From Planctomycetota bacterium (GTDB lineage: Bacteria > Planctomycetota > J058), in contig JAMLIC010000077.1 in assembly GCA_023954375.1 (NCBI GenBank), positions 1 to 36,797 of the forward strand: DNA of 36,797 nucleotides. The letters run 5' to 3'. The position numbers and the translations under genes are program-made. Positions 21,664 to 30,295 of this stretch are shown here, piece after piece; the stretch's first letter is position 1; the number at the start of each line of letters is the position of its first letter. The notes under the pieces were generated by a model. That model was not told where the DNA came from. It saw nothing but the letters and a program-made list of their open reading frames with translations, and searched no databases.

Positions 21664-22931
21664 ATGGCGTTCACCTCGCTCTCGCACCATATCGACTTCG
21701 ACTTCCTCCACGAGGCCTATCAGCGCGCACTCGCAAGGACGGGGCTCCTGGGGTGGATGGCCAGACGGCGGCCCAGTATGCAAAGGGTCTGGAGGGCAGC
21801 CTCCGGGACCTGCTGGAACGCTTCAGGCTGGCACCTACAGGGCCCCCTCCGGTGAGGCGTGTGCATTCCCAAGGGGACAGCACAGAAACCCGACCCGCAG
21901 GGATCCGACTATCGAGGACAAGATCCTCCAGAGGGCGGTGACCACCGTAGCGCTGGAGGCCGTCTGCGAGCAGGACTTCACCTGGACTGTTCGTGCGACT
22001 TTCGGCCCAAGCGGTCAGTACACCAGGCGCTCCAGACCCTCTGGAAAGGGCGATGGACATGGACGGGGGCTGGGTGCCGAGGTGGACATCAGAGGAAGTT
22101 CGCCCAGCTCCTGGACCACGCCCATCTCCGAGCGATCCTCGACCAGCGGGTGCGTGACGGCGTGCTGCGCCGCACGATCGACAAGTGGCTCAAGGCAAAT
22201 TGTGCTCGAAGAGGGACCTTTCGAGATCCCCGACGAAGGCACTCCTCAAGGTGGAGTGATCCTCGCCTCTCACTCGCCGTCTACCTCCACCTGGTCGTGG
22301 ACACGTGGTTCGAGCGAGATCCGACCCAGTCTGGAAGGCAAGGCCTTCCTGGTCCGCTACGCGGACGACCTGGTGATCGTCTTCGCTTCGGTGAACGACG
22401 CGCGCCGGATCAAGGCCATCCCCGAGCGACTCGGGGTGCTTCCGGCCTCACGCTCCACCCGAACCCGCCTGGTCCCATTCAGGCGGCCGACATGCCGGTC
22501 CACCGGAAGGCGAAGACCCCTTCGGCACTCAACCGCAGGACTTCGACTTCCTCGGCTTTCGCCACTTCTGGGCGCGGACGAGGAAGGGCGGGTGGGTCGT
22601 CAAGCAGAACACGGCCGCGAGCCGTTTCCGCCGTGCCTTGAAGGCCGTCGACGACTGGTGTCGCCGGCACCGCCACTGGTCGCTCAAGGAGCAGCAACAG
22701 GCCCTGGCGCAGAAGCTCCGGGGGCACTTCGCGTTCTACGGGATCACCGGGAACTCGACCGCCCTCTCCCGCTTCCGCTTCTGGGTTCTGGGCAGCTGGA
22801 GGCGGTGGCTGGACCGCCGCTCCCAGCGCGCTCGGATGGGGTGGGCCAAGTTCAACGCCATGCTGGAGCGCTATCCGCTCCCGCCAGCGAGAGCGACCCG
22901 CTCCGTCCTCCGCCACGCAGCGAAGGCGTGA
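21664..22931 (+). pseudogene. ltrA: Group II intron reverse transcriptase/maturase, multiply frameshifted
   Basis: The gene begins at ATG 21664 (MAFTSLSHHIDFDFLHEAYQ) and ends at the TGA at 22929, seven bases before domain V. Recognisable RT blocks appear in order but in changing frames: RTRKDGAPGVDGQTA, PPVRRVH, IPKG, TIEDKILQRAVT, DFRPKRSVHQALQTLW, DHAHLRAILDQRVRDG, FEIPDEGTPQGGVI, the catalytic VRYADDLVIVF with both Asp residues, DFDFLGFRHFW, and the maturase (domain X) segment GHFAFYGITGNSTALSRF. At least eight frame changes are needed; some are single-base losses in C-runs, others two-base losses. No HNH endonuclease domain follows. The protein cannot be made as a whole, so splicing or mobility would need help in trans. 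Confidence 0.92.
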
Positions 22932-22937
22932 CCCGAG

Positions 22938-22970
22938 GAGCCGGATGCCCGAATCGGGCACGTCCGGATC
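22938..22970 (+). ncRNA. Group II intron domain V
   Basis: GAGCCGGA and TCCGGATC form the lower stem and TGCCC/GGGCA the upper stem, with a CG two-base bulge between. The AGC catalytic triad near the 5' end is present. A G-A mismatch replaces the common G-U pair in the lower stem. Confidence 0.85.
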
Positions 22971-23011
22971 TGTGGGGGGCCTGGGGGGGCAACCCCCCGG
23001 CCTACCCCGAT
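22971..23011 (+). ncRNA. Group II intron domain VI with branch point
   Basis: A GGGGGG.../CCCCCC hairpin with a lower stem closed by GGCC-TA-CCCC. The bulged A at 23004 lies seven bases before the proposed 3' end, as expected for the lariat branch point. Confidence 0.7.
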
Positions 23012-23176
23012 CGCCCGAGGATCGCGGGCGAGGGGGGGCCGCGCGCGGGCGATAGGATCCGGCGATCGATTTCGGCCGCGCGCGCCCCCCCCGCGGCCTC
23101 AGCCGTCGATCACACTGAGCGGGGCGCTCGCACGTACGGGCGTGGCGCGGGGCCGGGCGGCTGGGGGTAGGGACCC

Positions 23177-26100
23177 GTGGGGCAGGAGATCGAACGCGCC
23201 CGCGCCCTGCTGGGGGCGCTCGCCAGGGACGGGGTCCTCGTCGGCGAGCGCGCCGACGCGGCCTACGAGGCGTGGGTGGCGCACGCGGGCGGCGACGAGC
23301 CCTTCGCCCGCTTCCTCATCCGCGAGCGCCGCGCCGACGCGGGCCGCGTCCGGGCGACCCTCCGCGTCATGGCCGTGGAGGGGATGGTCCACCCGGAGCG
23401 CTTCACGCTCGAGCGCTTCGAGGACCTCCTCATGGGGCAGCTGGGGATCGATGCGGGGATCCTCAGCCCGAAGCTCCTCCAGACCGTCCGGGCCGTGCAG
23501 GACAAGAAGGTCGAGGAGGGCAAGCTGCGCCGCCTCGACGACCTCCTGCCGCGGGCGGGCTTCGACCCGGTGCAGCTGAGGATCCTGCGGGAGCACCTCG
23601 CCGAGCGGGTCCTCGTCTGCCCCGGCTGCCTGGCGCGCTTCCCGCGGCGCGACCAGGGCGTGGTCGAGCACGACTGCCCGCGCTGCGGCGACCGGATCGC
23701 CACGGGGGCGGTGAAGGAGAGCGAGCTGGGCCTCCTGCCCGAGCCCGCCAAGCGCCAGCTCCTCAGCACGTCGGGCGAGAACAGCGGCGTGTTCGAGACC
23801 CTCACGGTGGCCGCTCGCGAGCGGCGCACCCCGCCGCCGCAGGCGAAGGACCGCTCGGCGGCCACGCCCGGCGTGGTCGTGGCCGCCGTGGCCTCGGTGG
23901 CGCTGGTCGCCGGCCTGGCCTTCTGGGCGCTCTCGGACGGCCGCCGCGACGGGCGGAGGCTCGCGCCGCGCCCGCCGCGCGACACGACCTCGCCGGCGGA
24001 GCCCGCGCCGCCCGGGCCGCCGCCCACGACGCCGGCCGTCGAGCGCCCGCCGACCTACGCCGAGGCCAGGGCGCTCGACCGGCGCTGGGCGGCCGAGGGC
24101 AAGTGGACCGAGCTCATCGACGTCAGTGGCGCCGCGTGCAGCCCGGGCCGGACGAGGCGGCGGCGGACGTCCCGCGCCGCGCGCTGACCGGCTCGCGCAG
24201 CTGGAGCGCCGCGCGGCCACGCCGCCGAGGCGCCAGGCTTCGAGGCGGCGCAGGCCGGCCCGAGGCGACGCGGCGCGCGAGCGAGCCCTGGCCAGGCGAT
24301 CGCCGACGCCCCGCTCGACGCCGCGCCCTACGCGCAGGCGGCGCGCGAGCTCGCGGCGCGGCGGGCGGCGCGGCGCCAGGCGGCGCAGGCCGAGGGACAG
24401 CGCCGGCTGGCGGCCGCGCGCGAGGCGCCGGGCGACGTCGACCCGTGGGCGGCGAGGCTCGAGCAGGCCCGGCAGGCGCCGCTGTCGGCGGTCGAGGTGG
24501 CCGGGCGCGCCGTGAGCGGGGTCCGCGTCGAGCGGCTCGACGCCGACGGCTTCGCCCTGCGCCTCCCCGACGGCGAGGTGCACGCCTTCGCGTGGCGCGA
24601 CGACCCGCCGCTGGGCCTCCTCGTCCTGCAGCGCGGGGCGCGCGAGGGTGTGGCCGAGGACCGCGTCGAGGTGCTGCGGCGAGCGCTCGACGCGCGCGAC
24701 CCCGTCGCGGCGCGCGCCGCGCTCGAGGCCCTCGGGGCGCCCGACGCGCTGGACCCGGCCGCGCTGCTGGCCGCGGCGCCGGTCTCCGCCGTGGCGGTCG
24801 CGCTCCCGGGCGGACGCTGGCGCCTGAGCTGGCCGACGCGGACCGTCGGCCACGACCTGACGACGCGCGGGCAGGTCGCCGCGAGCGACGGCGTGCTCGT
24901 GCTCACGGGCGAGCCGTGCGAGCTGGCCACGCCCGCCTTGCCGGTGGCCGGCGACGGGGCGCTCGAGGCGGCGCTGCACCTCGAGGGGGCCCCGCGGGCG
25001 CCCTTCGTCGGCGTCGACCTGCACGGCCCGCGGGGGCGCCGCTCCTACGTCATGCGCTGGGACGCGCAGTCCTGGCGGCTCGAGGTCGACCTGGGGGCCG
25101 GGGCCAACGTCCTGCGCGAGGGCACGCTGCCGGCGCAGGCCCGGTCCGTGCGCGTCCGGGTGACGCAGAGCGAGGTCGTCGTGCTCCTCGACGGCGTGGA
25201 GCGGGCCGCGGCGCCGGTGTCGACGCGCTACGAGCAGGTCGCCGTGCGCGTCGGGGCGGCCGCGGGGCCGGCGGAGCTCACGGACCTGACCGTCGAGGGC
25301 GCGCTCTCGACGGCGTGGCTCGAGGAGGCCGACGCGCGCCTGGCGGCGGAGGTGGCGCCGCGCCTCGAGGAGCTCGCCGAGCGCCTCGCCGCGGGCGGCG
25401 CCCCGGCGCCGCCGCGCCTCTCGACCGAGGACCCGCAGGGGCTCGCGGCCGCGTCGACCGGCGCGCTCGAGCGACTCGACTCGGCGCGGCGCGCCCTGGC
25501 CGCGGGCGACGTCGCGCGCGCGGGCGAGCTCCTCGACGAGGTGGAGCGCGAGTCGCCGTCGCTCCTGGCGGCGCTCCATCAGCGGGCGCTCGTGGCCGCG
25601 CTCGAGGGCGACCTCGCCGGCGCGCACCGCCGCCTCGCCCGCGCCCTCGAGCTCGACGACGGGTTCGCCGAGGCGCGGGCGCTCCTCGCCTGGGTGCTGG
25701 CCCGCGCCGGCCGGCGGGAGCAGGCCCTGGCCGCGGCGGGGCGCGCGCTCGAGGCGCTGCCCGACCAGGCGCACGGCTACCTGGCCCAGGCGCGCGCCGC
25801 CTGGGCGTCGCGCGCCGCGGAGGTCGGGGGCGAGGCGGAGGTCGTGGCCGACCGGCTGCGGCTCGCGCGCGCCCTGGCCCCGACCGACCCGCTCGTGCTC
25901 GCCGAGGCGCGCGCCCTGCGGCGGGCGACGGCGCTCGAGGCGGGGCTGCCGCTGCGGCGGGCCGAGGCGCCGCACGTGGTCCTCGCGGCCGCCGGCGCCG
26001 AGCGGCCGGCCGGCGACCTGCTGAAGACGCTCGGGGCGCTCTCGCTTCGCTACGAGCGCGAGCTGCGGCGCGGGGCGCCGCCGGTCGCGCTGCGCGCCGT

Positions 26101-26599
26101 CCTCGTCGCCGCCGGGGCGCCCGGGCTCGAGGGCGCCGCCGCGGCGTGGGAGCCGGAGCAGGACGTCCTCCTCGTGCGGGAGGGGACGGCGCTCGGCTGG
26201 GACCTCGCGCACGCCGTCGCGCGCGCGTTCGTCGCCCGCGCCTACGGCGCGCCGCCGGCGTGGCTCGAGGTGGGCCTCGCCACCACGCTCGCCGCCCCCG
26301 CCTCGGCCGAGGACCCGCCGGGGCTGAAGGAGGTCCTGGCGGCGGCGCCCTCCTGGGACGCCGACGCCTGGCGCAACCTGCTGACGATGGCCCGCGGGCC
26401 CCTCGTCAACAACACGCTCGCCCGGGCGAAGGCCTGGGCGCTCGTCACTTACGCGCAGCGCCAGGCGTCCGCGTGGGACGTCGTGGGGCGCCTCCTCGAG
26501 CGGGCCGCCCGCGGGGAGGCGGCGGCGTGGCCCGACGACGCGCCCCTCGACCTGGCCAGCCTCGACGCGCAGATCGCCGCCGGCGGCCGCCGCCGCTGA
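23177..26599 (+). pseudogene. Frameshifted zinc-ribbon/TM/TPR protein with degenerate peptidase-like C-terminus
   Basis: From a GTG at 23177 the frame is open for 336 codons, stops at 24185-24187, and the same frame is open again from 24188 to the TGA at 26597. Between about 24118 and 24225 the homologous coding passes through the other two frames (QWRRVQPGPDEAAADVPRRA, then DRLAQLERRA), so roughly three small indels disrupt it. The N-terminal part has a helical region, a zinc ribbon CPGC...CPRC, and a TM helix (VVVAAVASVALVAGLAFWAL). The C-terminal part has a LamG-like beta domain, TPR helices (DLAGAHRRLARALELD), then a segment resembling the DUF1570/peptidase-MA fold: LAHAVARAF ... PAWLEVGLATTL, where the HExxH zinc motif is lost. 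If the indels are assembly errors this is one protein of about 1140 residues. Confidence 0.7.
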
Positions 26600-26638
26600 C
26601 CGCCGTCCGGTTCGCGGGCGGCCGGGCTCTCCTCGGGC

Positions 26639-28117
26639 ATGAAGCAGGCCGTGCTCGTCGCCCTCCTGTCGCTCCTGCCGCTCCAGGCGGCCCTGGCCCA
26701 GGGCAAGCGCCGGCCGCCGCCGCGGACGGCCGAGCCGCCGGCGTGGCTCGCCGACGCGGTCTTCTATCACATCTTCCCGGAACGCTTCAGGAACGGCGAC
26801 CCCGCCAACGACCCGCGCGACGTGCGCCCCTGGGGCGAGCGCCCGTCGGGGGGTAGCTTCCACGGCGGCGACCTGCGCGGGATCACCGAGTCGCTCGGTT
26901 ACCTGGCGGACCTGGGCGTCACGGCGCTGTACCTCAACCCGATCCACCCGGGCGGCAGCAATCACAAGTACAACCCGAGCGACTACTTCAGCGTCGCGCC
27001 AGAGTTCGGGACCCTCGACGACTTCCGCGGCCTCGTCCGCGAGGCCCACGCGCGCAAGATGAAGGTGGTCCTCGACGGGGTGTTCCACCACACGGGCGAG
27101 CAGTTCGAGGGCTTCCGCGACGCGATGGCCCGCGGGAAGGCCTCGCCCTACTGGGACTGGTACACGATCCACGGCTACCCGGTGCAGACGAACCCGCCCA
27201 ACTACGAGACGTGGAACGGGCACTTCGGCCAGCCGAAGCTGAACTTCGCGAATCCGGAGGTGCGCGCGTTCGTCAAGCGGGTGGCCCTCTTCTGGATCCA
27301 GGAGCTGGGCGTCGACGGGTGGCGGCTCGACGTGGCCGAGAGCGTGCCGCACGACTTCTGGGCCGAGTTCCGCGCGGCGGTCAAGGCCGCGAGCCCCGAC
27401 GCCGTGATCCTGGGCGAGATCTGGCCCGACGCGCAGGGCTGGCTGGCGGGCGACCAGTTCGACACGGTGACCAACTACCCGCTGTGGAACACGGTGCGGG
27501 ACGTCGTCGCCACCCGCTCGGCCGGCCCGCAGGCGCTCCTCGACCGGTTCCGCCAGCAGCAGGAGATCTACCGGGCGCCGGTCGTCGCCTCGCTGTTCAA
27601 CCTCCTCGGCAGCCACGACACCGACCGCTTCGTGACCCTGTGCGGCGGCGACGTCGCGCGGCTGCGCCTGGCCTACGCGTTCCTGTTCACCTACCCGGGC
27701 GCGCCGGTCATCTACTACGGCGACGAGGTGGGGCTCGAGGGCGGCAACGACCCCGACAACCGCCGCTGCTTCCCGTGGGACGAGCTCGAGGCGCGGAGCG
27801 AGACGCTGTCCTGGTTCAAGCGCCTCGGCCAGCTCCGCCGCGAGCTCCCCGAGCTGCGGCGCGGGAGCCTGGAGCCGTGGCCGCTCCACGGGCGCGACGG
27901 GCGCGTGCTCTGCTACCAGCGGAGGCTCGGGCAGGCGACGAGCCTCGTCGTCCTGAACCTCTCCGACGCGCCGCAGGAGGTCGACATCCAGGCCAGCCGG
28001 GCCGGGTGGCGCAGCGGCCAGGTCGTGCAGGAGCTGCTCGGTCGGCGCAAGCTGCGCGTCCAGGGCGCGCGCGTGACCCTGCCGCTCCAGCCGTGGGAGG
28101 CCATGATCCTCCGGTAG
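26639..28117 (+). CDS. Secreted GH13 alpha-amylase-family glycosidase
   Basis: 492 residues with a signal peptide (LVALLSLLPLQAALA-QGK), so it is exported. The (beta/alpha)8 barrel shows GH13 regions in order: DLGVTALYLNPIH, KVVLDGVFHHTG, GWRLDVAE with nucleophile D231, GEIW with acid/base E260, and LLGSHDTDR with D327. The VFYHIFPERFRNGDP entry and the GYPVQTNPPNYETW loop resemble the cyclomaltodextrinase/neopullulanase group (GH13_20-like), though without the N-terminal CBM34 domain. A C-terminal beta domain ends at the TAG. It likely cleaves alpha-glucans or maltodextrins. The start is 39 bases after the broken gene. The TAG stop is part of repeat R3. Confidence 0.93.
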   Translation: MKQAVLVALLSLLPLQAALAQGKRRPPPRTAEPPAWLADAVFYHIFPERFRNGDPANDPRDVRPWGERPSGGSFHGGDLRGITESLGYLADLGVTALYLNPIHPGGSNHKYNPSDYFSVAPEFGTLDDFRGLVREAHARKMKVVLDGVFHHTGEQFEGFRDAMARGKASPYWDWYTIHGYPVQTNPPNYETWNGHFGQPKLNFANPEVRAFVKRVALFWIQELGVDGWRLDVAESVPHDFWAEFRAAVKAASPDAVILGEIWPDAQGWLAGDQFDTVTNYPLWNTVRDVVATRSAGPQALLDRFRQQQEIYRAPVVASLFNLLGSHDTDRFVTLCGGDVARLRLAYAFLFTYPGAPVIYYGDEVGLEGGNDPDNRRCFPWDELEARSETLSWFKRLGQLRRELPELRRGSLEPWPLHGRDGRVLCYQRRLGQATSLVVLNLSDAPQEVDIQASRAGWRSGQVVQELLGRRKLRVQGARVTLPLQPWEAMILR

Positions 28118-28264
28118 TGTGATCGCGGCTGCGGCGGAGGATGGCGGGCGCTGCCGTCCGTCGGGGTGCCCGGCGCGGCCCCCCCCCCCACGGCCGCTCG
28201 GGCTCACTCGGCGGCCAGAAGGCCGCCTTCCGCCGCCTTCGCGCGGCATCGCTCCGCCCTCCTC
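28115..28264 (+). repeat. Dispersed intergenic repeat, copy R3 (module and first half of core)
   Basis: Starts at the amylase stop with TAGTGTGATCGCGGCTGCG, identical to 20693. A module (GGAGGATGGCGGGCGCTGCC), a C-run, then the core: CTCGGGC (28197-28203) pairing with GCCTGGG (28271-28277) through two G-U pairs; hairpin GGCGGCC-AGAA-GGCCGCC (28210-28227); CGCCTTCGC (28234-28242) with GCGAAGGCG (28287-28295). Relative to R1 the stems are kept although bases differ. Confidence 0.8.
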
Positions 28265-28667
28265 CGCCTCGCCTGGGGCTCTCGCTGCGAAGGCGCGGTG
28301 AGGTGTGCTCGGGGGCGCCTCCGCCGTCCACTGAAGACGCGCTGCGCGCGCGGACCCGTGCGGCCGGGCAGGCGACGAGGCACACCGCCACCGGGCACGG
28401 CGCGACGGGCGCGACGGGCGCGTGCGCCGCGCACGTGCGCGTCGACTGCGGAGTCCCCCGGAGCGCGCCTCGCCTGGGGGTCTCGCTGCGGAGGCGCGGG
28501 GAGGTGTGCTCGGGGGCGCCTCCGCCGTCCACTGAAGACGCGCTGCGCGCGCGGACCCCGTGCGGCCGGGCAGGCGACGAGGCAAACCGCCACCGGGCAC
28601 GGCGCGACGGGCGCGACGGGCGCGTGCGCCGCGCACGTGCGCGTCGACCGCGGAGTCCCCCGGAGCG
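28265..28667 (+). repeat. Tandem duplication of about 201 bp within R3
   Basis: Two head-to-tail copies, about 28265-28465 and 28466-28667, differing by only a few substitutions and one-base indels. Each runs from GCCTCGCCTGGGG through GAGGTGTGCTCGGGGGCGCC, CCACTGAAGACGCG, GACGGGCGCGACGGGCGCG and ends GGAGTCCCCCGGAGCG. The second half of the unit is not present in R1 or R4. No gene was found in 28118-28673. Confidence 0.9.
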
Positions 28668-28673
28668 GAGGGG

Positions 28674-29942
28674 TCAGGCCAGGCAGCTCGGGATCCGCTC
28701 CCGCGCCAGGAGGTCGTCGATCGTCTCGCGGGCCTGCACGAGGTGCGCGGCGCCGTCGAGGACGAGCACCTCGGCGGCGCGCGGCCGGCTGTTGTAGTTG
28801 CTCGCCATGCTGCGCGCGTAGGCGCCGGCGCCGAGGACCGCGAGGAGGTCGCCGGGCGCGGCGTCCGGGACCTCGCGCCCGGCGACGAGGAAGTCGCCCG
28901 TCTCGCAGAGGGGGCCGACGACGTCGGCCACGACCGCGCCGCCGCCGCGCCGGACGGGGAGGAGGCCGTGCTGGGCGCCGTAGAGCGCCGGGCGCATGAG
29001 GTCGTTCATCCCGGCGTCGACGACGAGGAAGCGCTTGCCGCGGTTCTCCTTCGCGTAGAGCACCCGCGTGACGAGCGCGCCCGCCTCGGCGACGAGCCAG
29101 CGCCCGGGCTCGAGCACGAGCCGCGCGCCGAGGTCGCCGAGCGCCTCGAGGACGGTGCGCGCGTAGTCCTCGACCGCGGGCGGCCGCTCGTCGGTGTAGC
29201 GCACGCCGAGGCCGCCCCCCACGTCGAGCAGGTCGAGCGGCAGCCCGTCCTTGCGCAGGGCGAGCGCCAGGTCGCGCACGCGCCCCAGCGCCTCGGCGAA
29301 GGGGTCGAGGGAGGTGAGCTGCGAGCCTATGTGGCAGTCGAGCCCGCGCGGGGCGATCCCCGGCAGGGCCGCCGCGCGCCGGTAGAGGTCGTGGGCCCGC
29401 TCCCAGGGGACGCCGAACTTGTTCACGCGCTTGCCGGTGGCGATGTAGTGGTGCGTGCGGGCGTCGGTGTCGGGGTTCACGCGCAGGGCCACCCCGGCGC
29501 GGACGCCGCGCGCCGCGGCCAGCCGCGAGAGCGCCTCGAGCTCGGCCTCGGCCTCGACGTTGAAGCACAGGATCCCGGCGTCGAGCGCCGCCGCGAGCTC
29601 GTCGTCGCGCTTGCCCGCGCCGGAGAAGACCACCCGCTCTGGCGGCACGCCGGCGCGCAGGGCCCGCGCCATCTCGCCGCCCGAGACGACGTCGGCGCCC
29701 GCTCCCTCGCGCGCCAGCAGGCGGATCACGGCGAGCGACGGGTTCGCCTTGACCGAGTAGGCGACGAGCAGATCGGTCCCGGCGGCGAACGCCCGGCGCA
29801 GGCGCGCGAAGCGGGCCCGCACGGCGTCGCCGTCGTAGACGTAGAGCGGCGTGCCGTGCTCCCGGGCCAGGTCGCCCAGGCGGACGCCGCCGGCGGCGAG
29901 GTCGTCGCCCGTGTAGGTGAACGTGTCGTCGGCGGGGGTCAT
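28674..29942 (-). CDS. lysA: Diaminopimelate decarboxylase
   Basis: 422 residues, normal for LysA. It decarboxylates meso-diaminopimelate to lysine with pyridoxal phosphate, the last step of lysine synthesis. The PLP lysine is K65 in YSVKANPS. Further fold-III motifs are DVVSGGEM, VALRVNPD, the NKFGVP segment, HIGSQL, DVGGGLGVRY (glycine loop holding the PLP phosphate), EPGRWLVAEAG, VDAGMNDLMRPALY and GPLCETGDF with the active-site Cys. The GAGAYARSMASNYNSRPR ending is complete. The ATG at 29942 has no clear ribosome-binding site. It is divergent from the regulator at 30296 and convergent with the repeat-bearing end of the amylase gene. Confidence 0.96.
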   Translation of the reverse strand: MTPADDTFTYTGDDLAAGGVRLGDLAREHGTPLYVYDGDAVRARFARLRRAFAAGTDLLVAYSVKANPSLAVIRLLAREGAGADVVSGGEMARALRAGVPPERVVFSGAGKRDDELAAALDAGILCFNVEAEAELEALSRLAAARGVRAGVALRVNPDTDARTHHYIATGKRVNKFGVPWERAHDLYRRAAALPGIAPRGLDCHIGSQLTSLDPFAEALGRVRDLALALRKDGLPLDLLDVGGGLGVRYTDERPPAVEDYARTVLEALGDLGARLVLEPGRWLVAEAGALVTRVLYAKENRGKRFLVVDAGMNDLMRPALYGAQHGLLPVRRGGGAVVADVVGPLCETGDFLVAGREVPDAAPGDLLAVLGAGAYARSMASNYNSRPRAAEVLVLDGAAHLVQARETIDDLLARERIPSCLA

Positions 29943-30295
29943 CGGCGCGGGAGCATACCCGATGGCGGAGCGGGCCCGTCCGGCCGTCGTCCTGGCGACG
30001 GCAGGGCGGGCCGCGCGGGCTCATCCCGGGCGGACCGGAGATGTCGGACCCTGGTGTTAGGTTGCCGTTCGGGTCCTGGCCCTGGTCTTTGACAACTCGA
30101 GACGGTCGAGTGCAAGGAGCGCGCCCCGCGCTGCCGGGCGGGCGGCCGGGCGTGGCGCCGCGCGCGTGGCGCCGCGCCCGGCTGCGGCCCGCGTCGCGGC
30201 GTCCTGGAGCTCGCTCCGCTCGCGGCGGGTGGCCACGTCGCGTCGCGAGGCGGGTGGTGGGTCGGGCCTGCTATCCTGCTGGCCCGAGGTGGTGC
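29943..30295. other. Gene-free interval between lysA and the NtrC-type regulator
   Basis: 353 bases without a supportable gene. It holds TTGACA (30089-30094) immediately followed by the interrupted palindrome ACTCGA-GACGG-TCGAGT (30095-30111). The palindrome sits where a promoter spacer would be, as an operator might, but no convincing -10 box follows at 16-18 bases. The rest is GC-rich with nothing recognised. Confidence 0.4.

Larger units (their letters stand above)
20957..23011 (+). mobile_element. Group II intron with degenerate maturase gene
   Basis: A 2055-bp intron. The 5' end GTGCG (20957) fits the GUGYG consensus and is followed by a CCAGGC-GAA-GCCTGG hairpin. The 3' end ...CCCCGAT (23011) has a candidate branch-point A (23004) seven bases before it. 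Domains V and VI sit directly after the maturase stop. The flanking bases CGGCTG (20951-20956) can act as IBS1, pairing with CAGCTG at 21201-21206 (five Watson-Crick pairs and one G-U) about 245 bases into domain I. Boundaries are supported independently by the restored repeat module on either side. The ribozyme core looks intact while its protein is broken. Class is not assigned. Confidence 0.85.
20942..23116 (+). repeat. Dispersed intergenic repeat, copy R2, split by a group II intron
   Basis: The 5' part GTGTGATCGCGGCTG (20942-20956) is followed by the intron. The element then resumes at 23012 with CGCCCGAGGATCGCGGGCG, which matches the module continuation at 28129 (CGGCGGAGGATGGCGGGCG) at 15 of 19 positions or so. 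The end, CAGCCGTCGATCACACT (23100-23116), is an inverted copy of the start with one extra base. Without the intron this is an element of about 120 bp with terminal inverted repeats. Confidence 0.75.

Noticed and set aside
23099..28636. An 1845-codon open frame on the minus strand opposite the TPR protein and amylase
   Set aside because: Composition is Arg/Gly/Ala-biased with no motif, and it lies antisense to a clear GH13 enzyme. Long antisense frames are expected at this GC content.
28265..28667. A coding gene in the tandem 201-bp repeat
   Set aside because: Open frames on both strands through here are low-complexity and lack starts with ribosome-binding sites or motifs; duplication length changes also alter the frame.
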